A DNA stretch of 64,000 nucleotides from Miltoncostaea sp963770865 (GCA_963770865.1 CAVYRD010000008.1:124001-188000); one strand, 5' to 3'. Positions 23,875-32,663 are shown, numbered from the stretch's first letter. The notes: generated from the sequence alone by a model not told the origin. Program-made: numbers and translations.

Positions 23875-25841
23875 CACGCGGGCACCTCCAGGGGGGCGGG
23901 GGCGGAGCGGCCGATCACGACCGACTCGGGGACCTCGACGGCGGCGATCACGGCGCCCGAGCGGGCGGCCTCCACCGAGGCGAGCACGCAGAGCTCGTCG
24001 CCGCGGGCCCCGCGAACGCGCGGCGCGACGGCGCAGACCCCCGGGCGGGCGAGCGCGTCCGCCAGGGGGCCGAGCCAGCCGGGCGCGAGCCTCACATCGC
24101 TGGTCACGAGCAGGGCCGTCTCGCCGGCGGCCGCGTCGAGCCCGGCCGGCCAGGAGGCCTGGGCGCCGACGGGCGCGGGGTTGCGCACTACGCGCACGTC
24201 GCCCGCCAGGCCCGCGATCAGCTCGGCGGTGGGGCCGCGCGAGCCGTCGTCGATCACCACCGCGTCCACGGCGTCGAGCCCCGCGCAGGTGGTCATGGCC
24301 GACTCCAGCACGCCCACCAGGCCGTCCCAGTCGTCACGGCAGTGGACCACGATCGACAGGCCGCGGCGCGGGTCGGCCGGGAAGGCGTCGCCGTTTCGCA
24401 GAAGCGCCCCCTGCACCGGGATCGCGATGCCCGACGCCTCGTGCAGCGACAGCAGGAAGGCGTCCTCGTGCGCGGTCGCCTCGTCGCGGCGCGTCGCGGG
24501 CGCGGGCGGCGCCGCTGTGCCGGCGACCTCGCGCGCGCGGTCGTAGACCGACTCGAGCTGGGCGCGCCACCGCTCGGGGTCGTGCATCGCCGCGGCGGCG
24601 TGCGCGGTCCGGGCGCCGAGGTCGGCGCGATGCTCCGGGCTGCGCGCCAGGCGCACGAGGGCCTCGGCATAGGCGCCGGGCGTCGTCGCGACGACGTGGA
24701 CGTCCGCCAGGGCGGGCTCGTCGATGTCGTAGGTGCCGGCCTGCGGGCGCGGCGGGCGGTGGCTCACCACCGGGATGCCGAGCGCCGCCGCCTCGAGCGC
24801 CGCGGTGAGCGACGAGCAGGGGTAGCCGTCGAGGAAGACGTCGGCGGCGGCGAAGGCGAGCGAGGGGTCGTCCTGGCGGCCGAGGGCGCGGATGCGCCCT
24901 CCGGTGCGCGCGCGGGCCGCGGCCCAGGCGCCCTCGTCGTCGGGCCCCACGGCCAGCACGACGGCCTCCGGGAGCGCGCCGAGCGCGGGCTCCACCAGCT
25001 CGACGAAGCCGATGTCGTCGATCGCGGCGAGCTTGTAGGGCGAGGCCATCGCGAGCATGGCGACGGCGCCGTCCGGCACGCCCAGCGCCCGCCGGGCCGC
25101 GGCCCGGTCGCCGGCGCGCCGCGGCGGCTCGGCCGGCACCGGCAGCAGGGCGCAGCGCGAGGGCGCCACGCCGCGGCGCTCCACGCACATCCCGGCCGCC
25201 GCCGCGCGGCTGCTCACCACGAGGTCGGGGACGCGCGGGCCGATCCAGAAGCAGTGGTCGGCGTGGTTCACCAGCACCACCGGCGGCCGCCCGCGGCGGT
25301 CTGCCAGGGCGATGGACGCCGCGACCTCGAGCGGGTGGATGTGCAGCACCACCAAGTCGGCGCGGTCCACGAGCGCGCCGAGCGCGCGGGCGCGGGCCAG
25401 CAGGTCGTGGCCCTCGATCCACTCCACCGACCCGCCGCGCGCCGCGACGGCCTCGGCGAGCGCGTCCGGGACCGGGTTGCGGTGGCGCGTCAGGGCCAGC
25501 GTCGGCACGCGGTCGGCGTCGCGCCCGATCCAGCGCCAGGCCATCCGGGAGTGACCTCCCACGGCGGCGCACTCGGTGATCACGTGCAGCACGCGCTCGG
25601 GGTCGTCGCCGCGCTCCACGCGCGGGCCGCGCGGGCAGGCGCGCAGGCCGATCGCCTCCAGCGCGTCGTCGATCACCGGGCTCGCCATGGCGCCGGGGTG
25701 GCTCTGCCAGGCGAAGTCGGAGGCCACCTGCGCCCAGGCCGCCGCCAGGGCGTCCTCGCCGCGGGCGGCCAGGTCGGCGATGCGGGACTCCAGGCCGGCC
25801 ATGGCCGCGCCGTTGGCGGCGACCCGCGCGCGAGCGCTCAT
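23874..25841 (-). CDS. Bifunctional glycosyltransferase (GT4-like plus GT2 domain)
   Basis: A 655-residue protein. Residues ~65-460 form a GT-B module: VLHVITECAAVGGHSRMAWR, VVLHIHPLEVAASIAL, LAMASPYKLAAIDDIGFVEL, FAAADVFLDGYPCSSLTAAL. Residues ~500-655 form a GT2-like domain (LSIVVHCRDDWDGLVGVLES, DAVVIDDGSRGPTAEL, ALLVTSDVRLAPGWLGPL). Two transferase activities in one chain suggest consecutive sugar additions. ATG 25841 overlaps the methyltransferase stop (ATGA). Part of the operon starting at 31167. Confidence 0.82.
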   Translation of the reverse strand: MSARARVAANGAAMAGLESRIADLAARGEDALAAAWAQVASDFAWQSHPGAMASPVIDDALEAIGLRACPRGPRVERGDDPERVLHVITECAAVGGHSRMAWRWIGRDADRVPTLALTRHRNPVPDALAEAVAARGGSVEWIEGHDLLARARALGALVDRADLVVLHIHPLEVAASIALADRRGRPPVVLVNHADHCFWIGPRVPDLVVSSRAAAAGMCVERRGVAPSRCALLPVPAEPPRRAGDRAAARRALGVPDGAVAMLAMASPYKLAAIDDIGFVELVEPALGALPEAVVLAVGPDDEGAWAAARARTGGRIRALGRQDDPSLAFAAADVFLDGYPCSSLTAALEAAALGIPVVSHRPPRPQAGTYDIDEPALADVHVVATTPGAYAEALVRLARSPEHRADLGARTAHAAAAMHDPERWRAQLESVYDRAREVAGTAAPPAPATRRDEATAHEDAFLLSLHEASGIAIPVQGALLRNGDAFPADPRRGLSIVVHCRDDWDGLVGVLESAMTTCAGLDAVDAVVIDDGSRGPTAELIAGLAGDVRVVRNPAPVGAQASWPAGLDAAAGETALLVTSDVRLAPGWLGPLADALARPGVCAVAPRVRGARGDELCVLASVEAARSGAVIAAVEVPESVVIGRSAPAPLEVPA

Positions 25842-26569
25842 CCGGGCGCGACCGCCCGGATGCCGATGTTCGCGGTGAGCTCGGGCGGCAGCTCCGGGCT
25901 GATCGCGGTGAGCGCGTCCATCAGGTCGGGCGGCCAGTCGAGCATCATCGAGTTGGGGACGCACTTCAGCGTGAAGCCGAAGCGCTCCTCCACGCGGAAG
26001 CCGGCGCCCTCGAGGTCGGCGGCGAGGGTGTCCAGGCCGTAGACGCGCAGGTGCCCCACCAGGTGGTCGCGCGGCGAGAGGTCGTCCAGGCGCTCCTGGA
26101 TCCCCATCCGCACCGCCAGGCGCCGGTGCAGCGACTCGCGGTTGGGCACCACGACGACGACGGCCCCGCCGGGACGTAGCCAGCCGCGCACGTGCGCCAT
26201 CAGCTCGCGCGGGCGATCGACGTGCTCCATGACGTGCAGGGCGAGCACGGCGTCGTAGACCGGGCCGGGCGCGAAGTCCTCGAACATCGCCTCGTGCACG
26301 ACCAGGCCGGGGTGCTCCTCGCGGGCGCGGGCGGCGAGCAGCGACGAGCCCTCCACCACCTCGGCGTCGAGGCCGCGTCCGAGCAGCTCGCGTGCCATCT
26401 CGCCCGTGCCGTAGCCCATGTCGATGACGCGCCGGGCGTCGCCGACGGCGGCGGCCACCCGCGGGGCGCTGAGGCGCTGGGCGCGCTCCTCGATGTCGAT
26501 GTCCTCGATCGCGTCGCTCAGGTAGTAGTCGCGGGCGTAGCGGTCGAGCGTCTCGGGGGTGAGCGTCAC
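25838..26569 (-). CDS. SAM-dependent methyltransferase (class I)
   Basis: A 243-residue class I methyltransferase. Motif I is VIDMGYGTGEMARELL, motif II/III region VYDAVLALHVMEHVDRPREL, then WLRPGGAVVVVVPNRESLHR. The 'NxEShHr' and 'LsPrDH..GH.R.Y' blocks recur in sugar O-methyltransferases of polysaccharide clusters. GTG start overlaps the upstream stop. It shares the NRESLHRRLAVRMG block with the second methyltransferase in this operon (NPDSIHRLVALEMG), so the two are likely paralogues. Acceptor probably a glycan sugar (inference). Confidence 0.85.
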   Translation of the reverse strand: MTLTPETLDRYARDYYLSDAIEDIDIEERAQRLSAPRVAAAVGDARRVIDMGYGTGEMARELLGRGLDAEVVEGSSLLAARAREEHPGLVVHEAMFEDFAPGPVYDAVLALHVMEHVDRPRELMAHVRGWLRPGGAVVVVVPNRESLHRRLAVRMGIQERLDDLSPRDHLVGHLRVYGLDTLAADLEGAGFRVEERFGFTLKCVPNSMMLDWPPDLMDALTAISPELPPELTANIGIRAVAPG

Positions 26570-27945
26570 CGGGTCATCTCCTCGGCGCGAAGGCCCTGGA
26601 TCACCTGTTCGTTGAACGAGTCGGCGCCGAACGCGCTGGCGCCGCCCACCACCTCGGCATCGAGGCCCGCGGCCTCAAGCTCCGCGCGCGCGGCGGCGAA
26701 GGCCGCGGCCTCGCGGTGGGAGGGGTCGGGGAAGGCCGGCCCGGTCAGCTGGTGGAGCATCCGCAGGGGGGCGCCCTCGCGCAGCACGCCGGTCAGCTCC
26801 AGCGAGTCGCGCACCGCGGCCTCGACGTCGTCGGGCCGCGTGTCGTGGCGCAGCTCGAAGCACCAGGCGCGGGCGCCGGGCGCGTCGTCGCCCGACTGGC
26901 TGAAGCGGAAGGCCGGCACCTCGTCGCCGGGGGCGTGCAGCAGGCTCGGGTCGGCCAGCAGGTCGGCCTCGTCCGCCTCCGCCCAGGCGAGGGCCATCGG
27001 CACGCGGGCCGGCGCGTAGGCGGCGCCCACCGCGGCGAACATCTCCTGGGGGGCCGGGCCCAGCACCGGGCGCGCGGCGCGCCGCTCGGTGCCGTCCTCG
27101 AAGCGCAGCAGGGTGGCGCCGCCGTCGCGGGCGGCGCGCTCCAGCCGGCCGGCCTCGACGATCGCCACGCGGGGGGCGCGGCGGATGCGCTCGAGCAGGG
27201 CGTCCAGCACCGCGCCCATCCCGCCCGGCGCCACGGTGTGGAAGGGACGGTGCGGGCGGTAGCCGGTCGGCCGCCCCGCGGCCGCGCGGGCCAGCGTGCG
27301 CGGGTGGAAGAGCGGCATCCAGACCTTGCGGCGCAGGGCGGCGGGCACCACGGCCGCGCCGTCGGGGTGGATCTTGGCGCACATCGGCGCGATGAAGCGC
27401 TCGTGGAAGGTGGCGCCGTGGTTGGCGCGCGAGGCCTCCTCCAGCGAGCAGGCGAACAGGTCGTGGCGGCCGTCGAGCACGCCGGCGTCGCCGCCCGCGC
27501 GGCACGCCTCCTCGGCCTCGGCGGCCATGCGCCGCGCGTCGTCCTCGTCCACCAGGGCGGGCAGGCCCTCCAGGTCGACCGTGAAGTAGACGTCGTCCAC
27601 CAGCCGCCCGCCGATCGACATCGACGGGCGCGGCACCTCGCGCAGGCGCGGGCCCACCAGGCCCTCGACCAGGTCGGCCACGCGGCGCACGAAGCCGGCG
27701 TGGGCCTGGAACTGCGGCTGGTACGCGGCCAGGGGCAGCGGCTCGCCGGCGTCCTCGCGGTCGATCTCCAGCACCCGCACGCCGAGGCCCAGACGCCGGC
27801 CGCCCACCTCGATCGGGGCGAAGCCGCCGCCCACCCCGCGGCGCGGCAGGAGCAGCTCCACCGGCCGGCCGCGGCCGAGCGCCGCGTCGGCGGCCACCAG
27901 GGCGGCGATCGAGCCGCCCACCACGACCAGCGGGGCGCTAGCCAT
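26566..27945 (-). CDS. FAD/NAD(P)-dependent oxidoreductase (amine-oxidase/mutase-like fold)
   Basis: A 459-residue protein with an N-terminal dinucleotide-binding beta-alpha-beta (APLVVVGGSIAALVAADAAL, with the usual GxGxxG altered to GGSIAA) and later VAPGGMGAVLDALLERI, which in flavin amine-oxidase-like proteins contacts FAD. The C-terminal region (FGADSFNEQVIQGLRA) resembles the 'gDs.NEqv..Gl.sG' FAD motif. The fold is that of protoporphyrinogen-oxidase/UDP-galactopyranose-mutase relatives; the reaction is unknown. In this operon a sugar-nucleotide oxidation or ring rearrangement is plausible. The ATG overlaps the upstream gene by eight bases. Confidence 0.72.
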   Translation of the reverse strand: MASAPLVVVGGSIAALVAADAALGRGRPVELLLPRRGVGGGFAPIEVGGRRLGLGVRVLEIDREDAGEPLPLAAYQPQFQAHAGFVRRVADLVEGLVGPRLREVPRPSMSIGGRLVDDVYFTVDLEGLPALVDEDDARRMAAEAEEACRAGGDAGVLDGRHDLFACSLEEASRANHGATFHERFIAPMCAKIHPDGAAVVPAALRRKVWMPLFHPRTLARAAAGRPTGYRPHRPFHTVAPGGMGAVLDALLERIRRAPRVAIVEAGRLERAARDGGATLLRFEDGTERRAARPVLGPAPQEMFAAVGAAYAPARVPMALAWAEADEADLLADPSLLHAPGDEVPAFRFSQSGDDAPGARAWCFELRHDTRPDDVEAAVRDSLELTGVLREGAPLRMLHQLTGPAFPDPSHREAAAFAAARAELEAAGLDAEVVGGASAFGADSFNEQVIQGLRAEEMTR

Positions 27946-28648
27946 GGGACAGCACCAGGTAGGTCATCGCGCAGTGCCCGGGCAGGTGCCGGGCGGCACG
28001 CTCGAACCCGTCGAGCACCTCGGCCGGCAGCTCGGCCATCATCGCGTTGGGCAGGGGCTTCAGCATCACGCCCTCCCGCGTCACCACCCCGAGGCCGGCG
28101 TCGCGCGCCAGGTCCTCCAGCTCGTCCGCCGCCCACAGGCCGAGGGTGCCGTAGCGCCGCCCCCGGGCCGAGATGTCGCGGACGTCCTCGATCAGCCCCA
28201 TCTCGAGCGCCACCAGCCGGTGGATCGAGTCGGGGTTCTGCAGCGTCAGGTGCACCAGGCCGTCGGGCGCCAGCACGGAGCGCGCCCGGGCGAGCAGGGC
28301 CACCGGGTCGTCCATCTCGTGGACCAGGTTGCAGGCCAGCACGTGGTCGAAGCCCGACCCGGCGTCCTCCTCCCAGCCCGGCTCCTCCAGCCCGGCGCGC
28401 AGCAGCGTGGCGCGCTCGCCCACGCGCTCGCGGGCGCGGGCCAGGTACTCGTCGGAGCGGTCGATCGCCGTGACGCGGGCGCCGGCGCCGACGAGGGCGG
28501 CCGTCATCAGGCCAGTGGCGCAGCCGAGCTCCAGCACCCGCTGGCCCGGGGCGACCCGCTCGGCGATCCGCGCGGCCGTGGCGTCGGTGTAGCGCCGGTC
28601 GAAGTCGGTGTCCGGGTCGTAGATGCCGGTGTAGTCGCGGGTCGTCAC
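27938..28648 (-). CDS. SAM-dependent methyltransferase (class I, paralogue)
   Basis: A 236-residue class I methyltransferase. YTGIYDPDTDFDRRYTDATA precedes motif I (VLELGCATGLMTAAL), then VTAIDRSDEYLARARERVG, the DHVLACNLVHEMDDPVALL segment and LAPDGLVHLTLQNPDSIHRL. It is similar in plan to the methyltransferase two genes downstream. GTG start with GTGA overlap to the acetyltransferase-like gene. Probably methylates a sugar or the acyl group on the flagellin glycan (inference from context). Confidence 0.85.
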   Translation of the reverse strand: MTTRDYTGIYDPDTDFDRRYTDATAARIAERVAPGQRVLELGCATGLMTAALVGAGARVTAIDRSDEYLARARERVGERATLLRAGLEEPGWEEDAGSGFDHVLACNLVHEMDDPVALLARARSVLAPDGLVHLTLQNPDSIHRLVALEMGLIEDVRDISARGRRYGTLGLWAADELEDLARDAGLGVVTREGVMLKPLPNAMMAELPAEVLDGFERAARHLPGHCAMTYLVLSHG

Positions 28649-29583
28649 GACGGCCCCCTCACGAGGTCGAGGCGCAGGCTCTCGCAGGCGCCCACGCTGC
28701 GCTTGAACTGGATGAGCCCCTGATCCGGGACGCCGGCGACGCTCGAGGTGCCGATGTCGAGGCTGAGGGCGCCCTCGGCGAGGGAGCGCTCCACCATCCG
28801 CAGGGCCAGCACGTTCATGGGTGAGCGCGGCAGATGGTGGCCGGCGTCGCCCCAGTAGACGACCAGCTCGCGGCCCGGCGCGACGCGGTAGGTGAGCGCG
28901 GCGGCGCAGGGCTCCCCCGCGTGCTCGAGCGCGCAGAGGCGCACCCGGCCTGGGAAGGCGTCGCGGGCGCGCAGCACGTAGTCGAGCCCGAGCGCCAGCG
29001 ACCGGCCCTTGGCCGCGCGGTTGGCGGCGAGGATGGCGTAGCCGCGCTCCCAGGCCGCGTCGTCGCCTGCCTCCACCAGGGCGAAGGGCTCGCCGAGGGT
29101 GTGGCGCAGCGCTCGGCGCGCGGGCGAGCGCAGGGAGTCCGTGTAGTCGTCGATGCCGGACAGCCGTGAGAGGTCGATGTGGAAGCTGAGCTCGCACGAC
29201 TCGACGCGGAAGCCCAGGTTGAGCAGGGCGAACTGCACCGCGGTCTCCGAGCCCGAGTAGAAGGCCGGCCGCGCCTTCACGCGGATCGTGCGCACGCCCT
29301 CGCCCTCCAGCGCGTCCACCGCGTGCTCCAGGGTGGCGCGCACGTTGGTCGCGGTCTCGGCGTCGCGGGTGAAGTCGGGCCCGCCGAACGAGGCGCTGTG
29401 GCCCGAGGTGAAGACGTCGCCGTCCACCACGCCCGCGAGCGAGCCGACCAGGCGGCCGTCGGCCTCGTGGTCGATGCGGCGGGCGCGCTCGCCCGGGCGC
29501 AGGTTGAGGGCGTGGAACGCCTCGGCGTTGAAGAGCAGCAGGTGGTCGGCGGGGGGCGCCGCCGTCGCGGCGCGCTCAGCCAC
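28645..29583 (-). CDS. GNAT/FemAB-like acyltransferase
   Basis: A 312-residue protein of the double-GNAT (FemAB/BioF2-like) type: LLLFNAEAFHALNLRP near the start, FYSGSETAVQFALLNLGFRV, RRALRHTLGEPFALVEAGDD, CALEHAGEPCAAALTYRVAP, then LDIGTSSVAGVPDQGLIQFK and RSVGACESLRL at the end. The last blocks ('fDlG......GL..fK..fGg') are typical of this group. A GTG at 29583 is chosen, overlapping the aminotransferase stop; a TTG at 29610 is an alternative. It follows the aminotransferase, so N-acylation of the new amino sugar is the likely role, replacing the hexapeptide-repeat FdtC of other pathways. Confidence 0.75.
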   Translation of the reverse strand: MAERAATAAPPADHLLLFNAEAFHALNLRPGERARRIDHEADGRLVGSLAGVVDGDVFTSGHSASFGGPDFTRDAETATNVRATLEHAVDALEGEGVRTIRVKARPAFYSGSETAVQFALLNLGFRVESCELSFHIDLSRLSGIDDYTDSLRSPARRALRHTLGEPFALVEAGDDAAWERGYAILAANRAAKGRSLALGLDYVLRARDAFPGRVRLCALEHAGEPCAAALTYRVAPGRELVVYWGDAGHHLPRSPMNVLALRMVERSLAEGALSLDIGTSSVAGVPDQGLIQFKRSVGACESLRLDLVRGPS

Positions 29584-30694
29584 GCGCGAGGAAGCCGGCG
29601 ACGGCGTCAACCACGCGGTGGGCGTCCTCCGGCGACAGGTGCGGGCCCATCGGCAGGCTCAGCGTCTTGCGCGCGATGGCCTCGGCGATCGGCAGGTCGC
29701 CCGGGCCCATGCCGAGGTCGCGGTAGGCGTCCTGCAGGTGGGGCGGCACGGGGTAGTGCACCAGCGTGCCTATGCCGTGCTCGGCCAGGTGGGCGGCGAG
29801 CGCGTCGCGGCGCGGGGTGCGGACGGCGAAGACGTGCCAGACGCAGCCGGGATCGTCGGGCGGCAGGGTGAGCGGGGCCCCCACCAGGCGCCCGCGGTAG
29901 AGCCGGGCGAGGGCCGCGCGGCGCGCGTTCCACTCGGCGAGCACCGCGAGCTTCTCGGAGAGCAGCGCCGCCTGCAGCTCGTCGAGCCGGCTGTTGAAGC
30001 CGCGCTCGTCGTTCACGTACTTCACGCGCGAGCCGTAGTTGCGCAGCGAGCGCAGGCGCTCGGCGATCGCCGCGTCGTCGGTCGTGACGGCGCCGCCGTC
30101 GCCGAACGCGCCCAGGTTCTTGCTGGGGTAGAAACTCCACGCGGCGGCGTCGCCGAGGCCGCCGACCGGCGCGCCGCGGTGGCGGGCGCCGTGGGCCTGG
30201 GCCGCGTCCTCCAGCACCTTCAGGCCGTGGCGCGCGGCGACGGCGCGCACGCCGTCCATCTCCGCCGCCAGGCCGTAGAGGTGCACCGGCAGGATCGCGC
30301 GCGTGCGCGCGGTGACCGCCGCCTCGATCCGGTCGGGGTCGATGTTGGCCGTCGCCGGGTCGGGCTCCACCGGCACGGGCCGGGCGCCGCACATGCTCAC
30401 CGCGAGCCATGTGGCGATGTAGGTGTTGGACGGGACGATCACCTCGTCGCCCTCCCCCACGCCCATGGCGACGAGCGACAGGTGCAGGGCGTCGAGCCCG
30501 GAGGCCACGCCCACGCAGTGGGCCGTCCCCGTGTACTCGGCCCAGCGGGCCTCGAAGGCCTCCACCTCGGCGCCGAGCACGTACCAGCCGCCGCCCAGCA
30601 CGCGCGCGGTGGCCGCGTCGAGCTCCCCGGCCAGCTCGGTGTAGGTGGCGAGCAGGTCGAGGAAGGGGACGCGCGCGGGCGCGCCGACGCTCAT
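29576..30694 (-). CDS. DegT/DnrJ/EryC1 sugar-nucleotide aminotransferase (FdtB-like)
   Basis: A 372-residue PLP enzyme. N-terminal VPFLDLLATYTELAGELDAA; substrate/PLP motifs GVASGLDALHLSL and DEVIVPSNTYIAT; LEDAAQAHGARHRG; Schiff-base Lys192 in SFYPSKNLGAFGDGGAV; FNSRLDELQAALL near 265. With FdtA-like ketoisomerase immediately upstream, it should aminate the 3-keto sugar to give a dTDP-3-amino-3,6-dideoxyhexose (Fuc3N or Qui3N type; sequence alone does not decide). ATG 30694 overlaps the ketoisomerase stop. Confidence 0.88.
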   Translation of the reverse strand: MSVGAPARVPFLDLLATYTELAGELDAATARVLGGGWYVLGAEVEAFEARWAEYTGTAHCVGVASGLDALHLSLVAMGVGEGDEVIVPSNTYIATWLAVSMCGARPVPVEPDPATANIDPDRIEAAVTARTRAILPVHLYGLAAEMDGVRAVAARHGLKVLEDAAQAHGARHRGAPVGGLGDAAAWSFYPSKNLGAFGDGGAVTTDDAAIAERLRSLRNYGSRVKYVNDERGFNSRLDELQAALLSEKLAVLAEWNARRAALARLYRGRLVGAPLTLPPDDPGCVWHVFAVRTPRRDALAAHLAEHGIGTLVHYPVPPHLQDAYRDLGMGPGDLPIAEAIARKTLSLPMGPHLSPEDAHRVVDAVAGFLARG

Positions 30695-31167
30695 CCCGCC
30701 GCCCGGACGGCCCGCGTGAAATCCGCGTAGTCGCGGTAGTAGTCCGCCTCCTCGTAGTGCTCGGAGGCGAGGACCAGCGCGACCGACCCGCTCGAGAAGT
30801 TGGTGAGCTGGGCCCATACCATCGGGGGCAGGTAGAGCCCGGTGTAGGAGCGGTTCAGCGAGTAGGTCCGGGTGGCCGTCCCGTCGTCCACCGCGACGTC
30901 GAAGCTGCCCGACGCGGCGATGACGAGCTGCTGCAGCGCGCGGTGGGCGTGGCCGCCGCGGTCCTCACCGCCGGGGACGTCGTACAGGTAGAAGATCCGC
31001 CTGCACTCGAACGGCACGTGGCGGCCCGACTCGATGAAGGTCAGGTTTCCGCGCGGGTCGTTGATCCGCGGCAGCGGGATGAACCGCACGGGCCCCTTCG
31101 CCCCGTCGCCCACGACGGGGCCGGCGTCGGCGCCCGGGGTGCGATCGCCCAGCAGTCTCAGGCCCAT
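30691..31167 (-). CDS. dTDP-4-keto-6-deoxyhexose 3,4-ketoisomerase (FdtA/QdtA/WxcM-like)
   Basis: A 158-residue cupin. Core motifs: IPLPRINDPRGNLTFIESG, FECRRIFYLYDVPGGEDRGG, HAHRALQQLVIAASGSFDV and YLPPMVWAQLTNFSSGSVAL, ending ASEHYEEADYYRDYADF. It moves the keto group from C4 to C3 of dTDP-4-keto-6-deoxyglucose. It is the first gene of an eight-gene operon in which every junction overlaps. The ATG at 31167 follows GGGAGG closely, and the predicted transcript start is within about ten bases, so the leader is minimal. N-terminal ~25 residues are non-conserved. Confidence 0.88.
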   Translation of the reverse strand: MGLRLLGDRTPGADAGPVVGDGAKGPVRFIPLPRINDPRGNLTFIESGRHVPFECRRIFYLYDVPGGEDRGGHAHRALQQLVIAASGSFDVAVDDGTATRTYSLNRSYTGLYLPPMVWAQLTNFSSGSVALVLASEHYEEADYYRDYADFTRAVRAAG

Positions 31168-31174
31168 GGCCTCC

Positions 31175-31201
31175 CATCGGCAGGGAGGCCATGGAATTGA
31201 G
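31175..31201 (-). promoter_or_regulatory. Sigma-28-like promoter of the eight-gene flagellar glycan operon
   Basis: CTCAATT (31201-31195), 13 bases, GCCGATG (31181-31175) on the minus strand. It is the only promoter-like sequence before the run of eight overlapping genes (31167 to 22618). Confidence 0.7.
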
Positions 31202-31220
31202 CCCGCCGGGCGGGGCGCGA

Positions 31221-31550
31221 TCAGCCCCCCGAGAGCAGCCCCTTGGCCGGATCGCCGGAGGCCACCGGGTCGAGCACGAGGATCGTCGCCGGCTCCGCCC
31301 ACAGGTCACCGGTGGTCGCCCGGAACTCGGCCAGGTGGGGCATCTGCAGGTGCGCATCGAGCGCCGCCCGCGAGGCCCACCGCTCGATCAGGACGATGCG
31401 CTCCGCGTCCGACGGGTCGCGGTGCAGCGCGAAGGCGAGGCACCCGTCCTCCCCGTGCGTCGTCGCCGCGAGCGCGGAGTAGGCGGCGAGGCCGTCGTCC
31501 GTGCGCCCGGGCCTCGCGCGCGACAGCACCACCACGACGACCTCCGACAT
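31221..31550 (-). CDS. Antibiotic biosynthesis monooxygenase (ABM) domain protein
   Basis: A 109-residue single ABM domain (ferredoxin-like dimer): VVVVVLSRARPGRTDDGLAA, then EDGCLAFALHRDPSDAERIV and LIERWASRAALDAHLQMPHL. Members are small cofactor-free oxygenases such as quinol monooxygenases. ATG 31550 has GGGG(GA) four to six bases upstream. It ends 20 bp before the glycan operon promoter and is probably independent. Confidence 0.85.
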   Translation of the reverse strand: MSEVVVVVLSRARPGRTDDGLAAYSALAATTHGEDGCLAFALHRDPSDAERIVLIERWASRAALDAHLQMPHLAEFRATTGDLWAEPATILVLDPVASGDPAKGLLSGG

Positions 31551-31635
31551 GACGTCCCCCTTCGTCTCCACCGGTCGCCGGGACGCTACCGGGTCGGGTC
31601 ACGGGCATCGCCGTCAGGCGGGCCGCCCTGCGGCG

Positions 31636-32259
31636 TCACCCGGTGGTCGAGGTCAGCGCCTCCGGGGTGGTCGGGGTGGTCGAGGTGCCCGGCGTCGTGG
31701 TCGTCGCGCCCGACGGGCCGAGGAGGACGATCACCGACGCGTCCGAGGCCGCGGTCAGCACGGGGTCGCCGGCCGGCAGCAGCGTCGGCGCGTCCAGCCC
31801 GAGATCCTGCGCCACCTGCGCCGCGCGACCGGCCGCGCCCTTGCGGTAGACGACGCGGTCGGAGGTGACCGGCGAGGGGGCGTCGCCCACGGTCACGTTC
31901 TGGTAGCCGAGCGCGCGGGCGGCGTCGGCGCGGCTCGCGGCCAGGCCGCTCTCACCCGAGCCGTTCAGGAAGGCGAGCGCGATCGTGGCGCGCGAGGCGG
32001 CGCCGCTCGGGATGGCCGAGCCCGAGGAGCTCGACTGGGGCGCCGTGACGGTCTTCGTCTCGGTGACGGTCTTCGTGTCGCCCCCGCCGCAGCTCGCGAC
32101 GAAGCCGATGATGAGCCCGACGAGCAGCGCGGCGGCCACGATGGGCAGGCCGAAGGTGCGCCCCGGCCGGCGCGGCGCAGGCCGGCGGCGGGGGCTGCGG
32201 TCGCGCCCCTCCCAGTCGTCGTCCCAGTCCGGCTCCCGGCCCCGCCCTCGGCTGCTCAC
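31636..32259 (-). CDS. LytR C-terminal-domain membrane-anchored protein
   Basis: A 207-residue protein: basic, Arg/Pro-rich cytoplasmic N-terminus (1-35), one membrane segment (FGLPIVAAALLVGLIIGFVA), a Thr/Ser linker, then a LytR_C domain (IALAFLNGSGESGLAASRAD, ALGYQNVTVGDAP, VVYRKGAAGRAAQVAQDLGL) at ~90-175. LytR_C is found at the end of LytR-CpsA-Psr cell-wall ligases and alone in Actinobacteria. A Thr-rich tail ends the protein. GTG start. Confidence 0.82.
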   Translation of the reverse strand: MSSRGRGREPDWDDDWEGRDRSPRRRPAPRRPGRTFGLPIVAAALLVGLIIGFVASCGGGDTKTVTETKTVTAPQSSSSGSAIPSGAASRATIALAFLNGSGESGLAASRADAARALGYQNVTVGDAPSPVTSDRVVYRKGAAGRAAQVAQDLGLDAPTLLPAGDPVLTAASDASVIVLLGPSGATTTTPGTSTTPTTPEALTSTTG

Positions 32260-32347
32260 GGTCCCGCCCCCTCGGTCTCACGGTGCTGACCCTCCTGGCT
32301 TGCACGGCGGGCGCCGGATTCCTTCGCGCGGCGGCCCCGCCCGCCCG

Positions 32348-32485
32348 TCAGCGGCCCGGGCGACTCACGATGGCGACGTTCCGGGGGGCGGCCACGCGCA
32401 CCTCCACCGCACCGCCGCGCGGCACCTGGGAGCCGGCCTCAGGGTCGGTGCCGCGGACCCGCGGAGCGCGCAGCGCGGCGCGGAT
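32348..32485 (-). pseudogene. Possible PASTA-domain remnant
   Basis: The minus strand reads AALRAPRVRGTDPEAGSQVP then RGGAVEVRVA before a stop. This matches the second half of a PASTA repeat ('V....p..Gs.Vp.Gs.V.v.v'). An in-frame TGA and no start codon lie just upstream, and I could not find the first half in another frame. It may be a decayed gene or chance. The rest of 32260-32712 contains only paired dyads and a LexA-type promoter. Confidence 0.25.
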
Positions 32486-32626
32486 GGGCCGCGGCGGCCC
32501 GCGGCGCGATCACGGCCCGGCGATCGTGAGCGGCGCGACGAGCCGGCGGCCGCGTCTCCCCATCGTGACCCGCTCGGCGATCCGGTGCGCGCCCCGGCGT
32601 CTGGTCCGGCAGGCGCACGGGGCCGT

Positions 32627-32663
32627 GGTCCGAATGGACCTCCGCACGGGGTCCATTCGGCCG
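32627..32663. repeat. Paired GGTCC-N4-GGACC-type dyads, 23-bp pitch (copy 1)
   Basis: Dyad 1 at 32627-32640 is GGTCC-GAAT-GGACC; dyad 2 at 32650-32663 begins GGTCC-ATTC-GG. Across the pair, 32630-32640 and 32650-32660 are an exact 11-bp inverted repeat with a nine-base loop. A third CCGAATGG lies at 32667-32674. The same layout recurs at 40661-40697 and 47250-47286. Confidence 0.6.
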
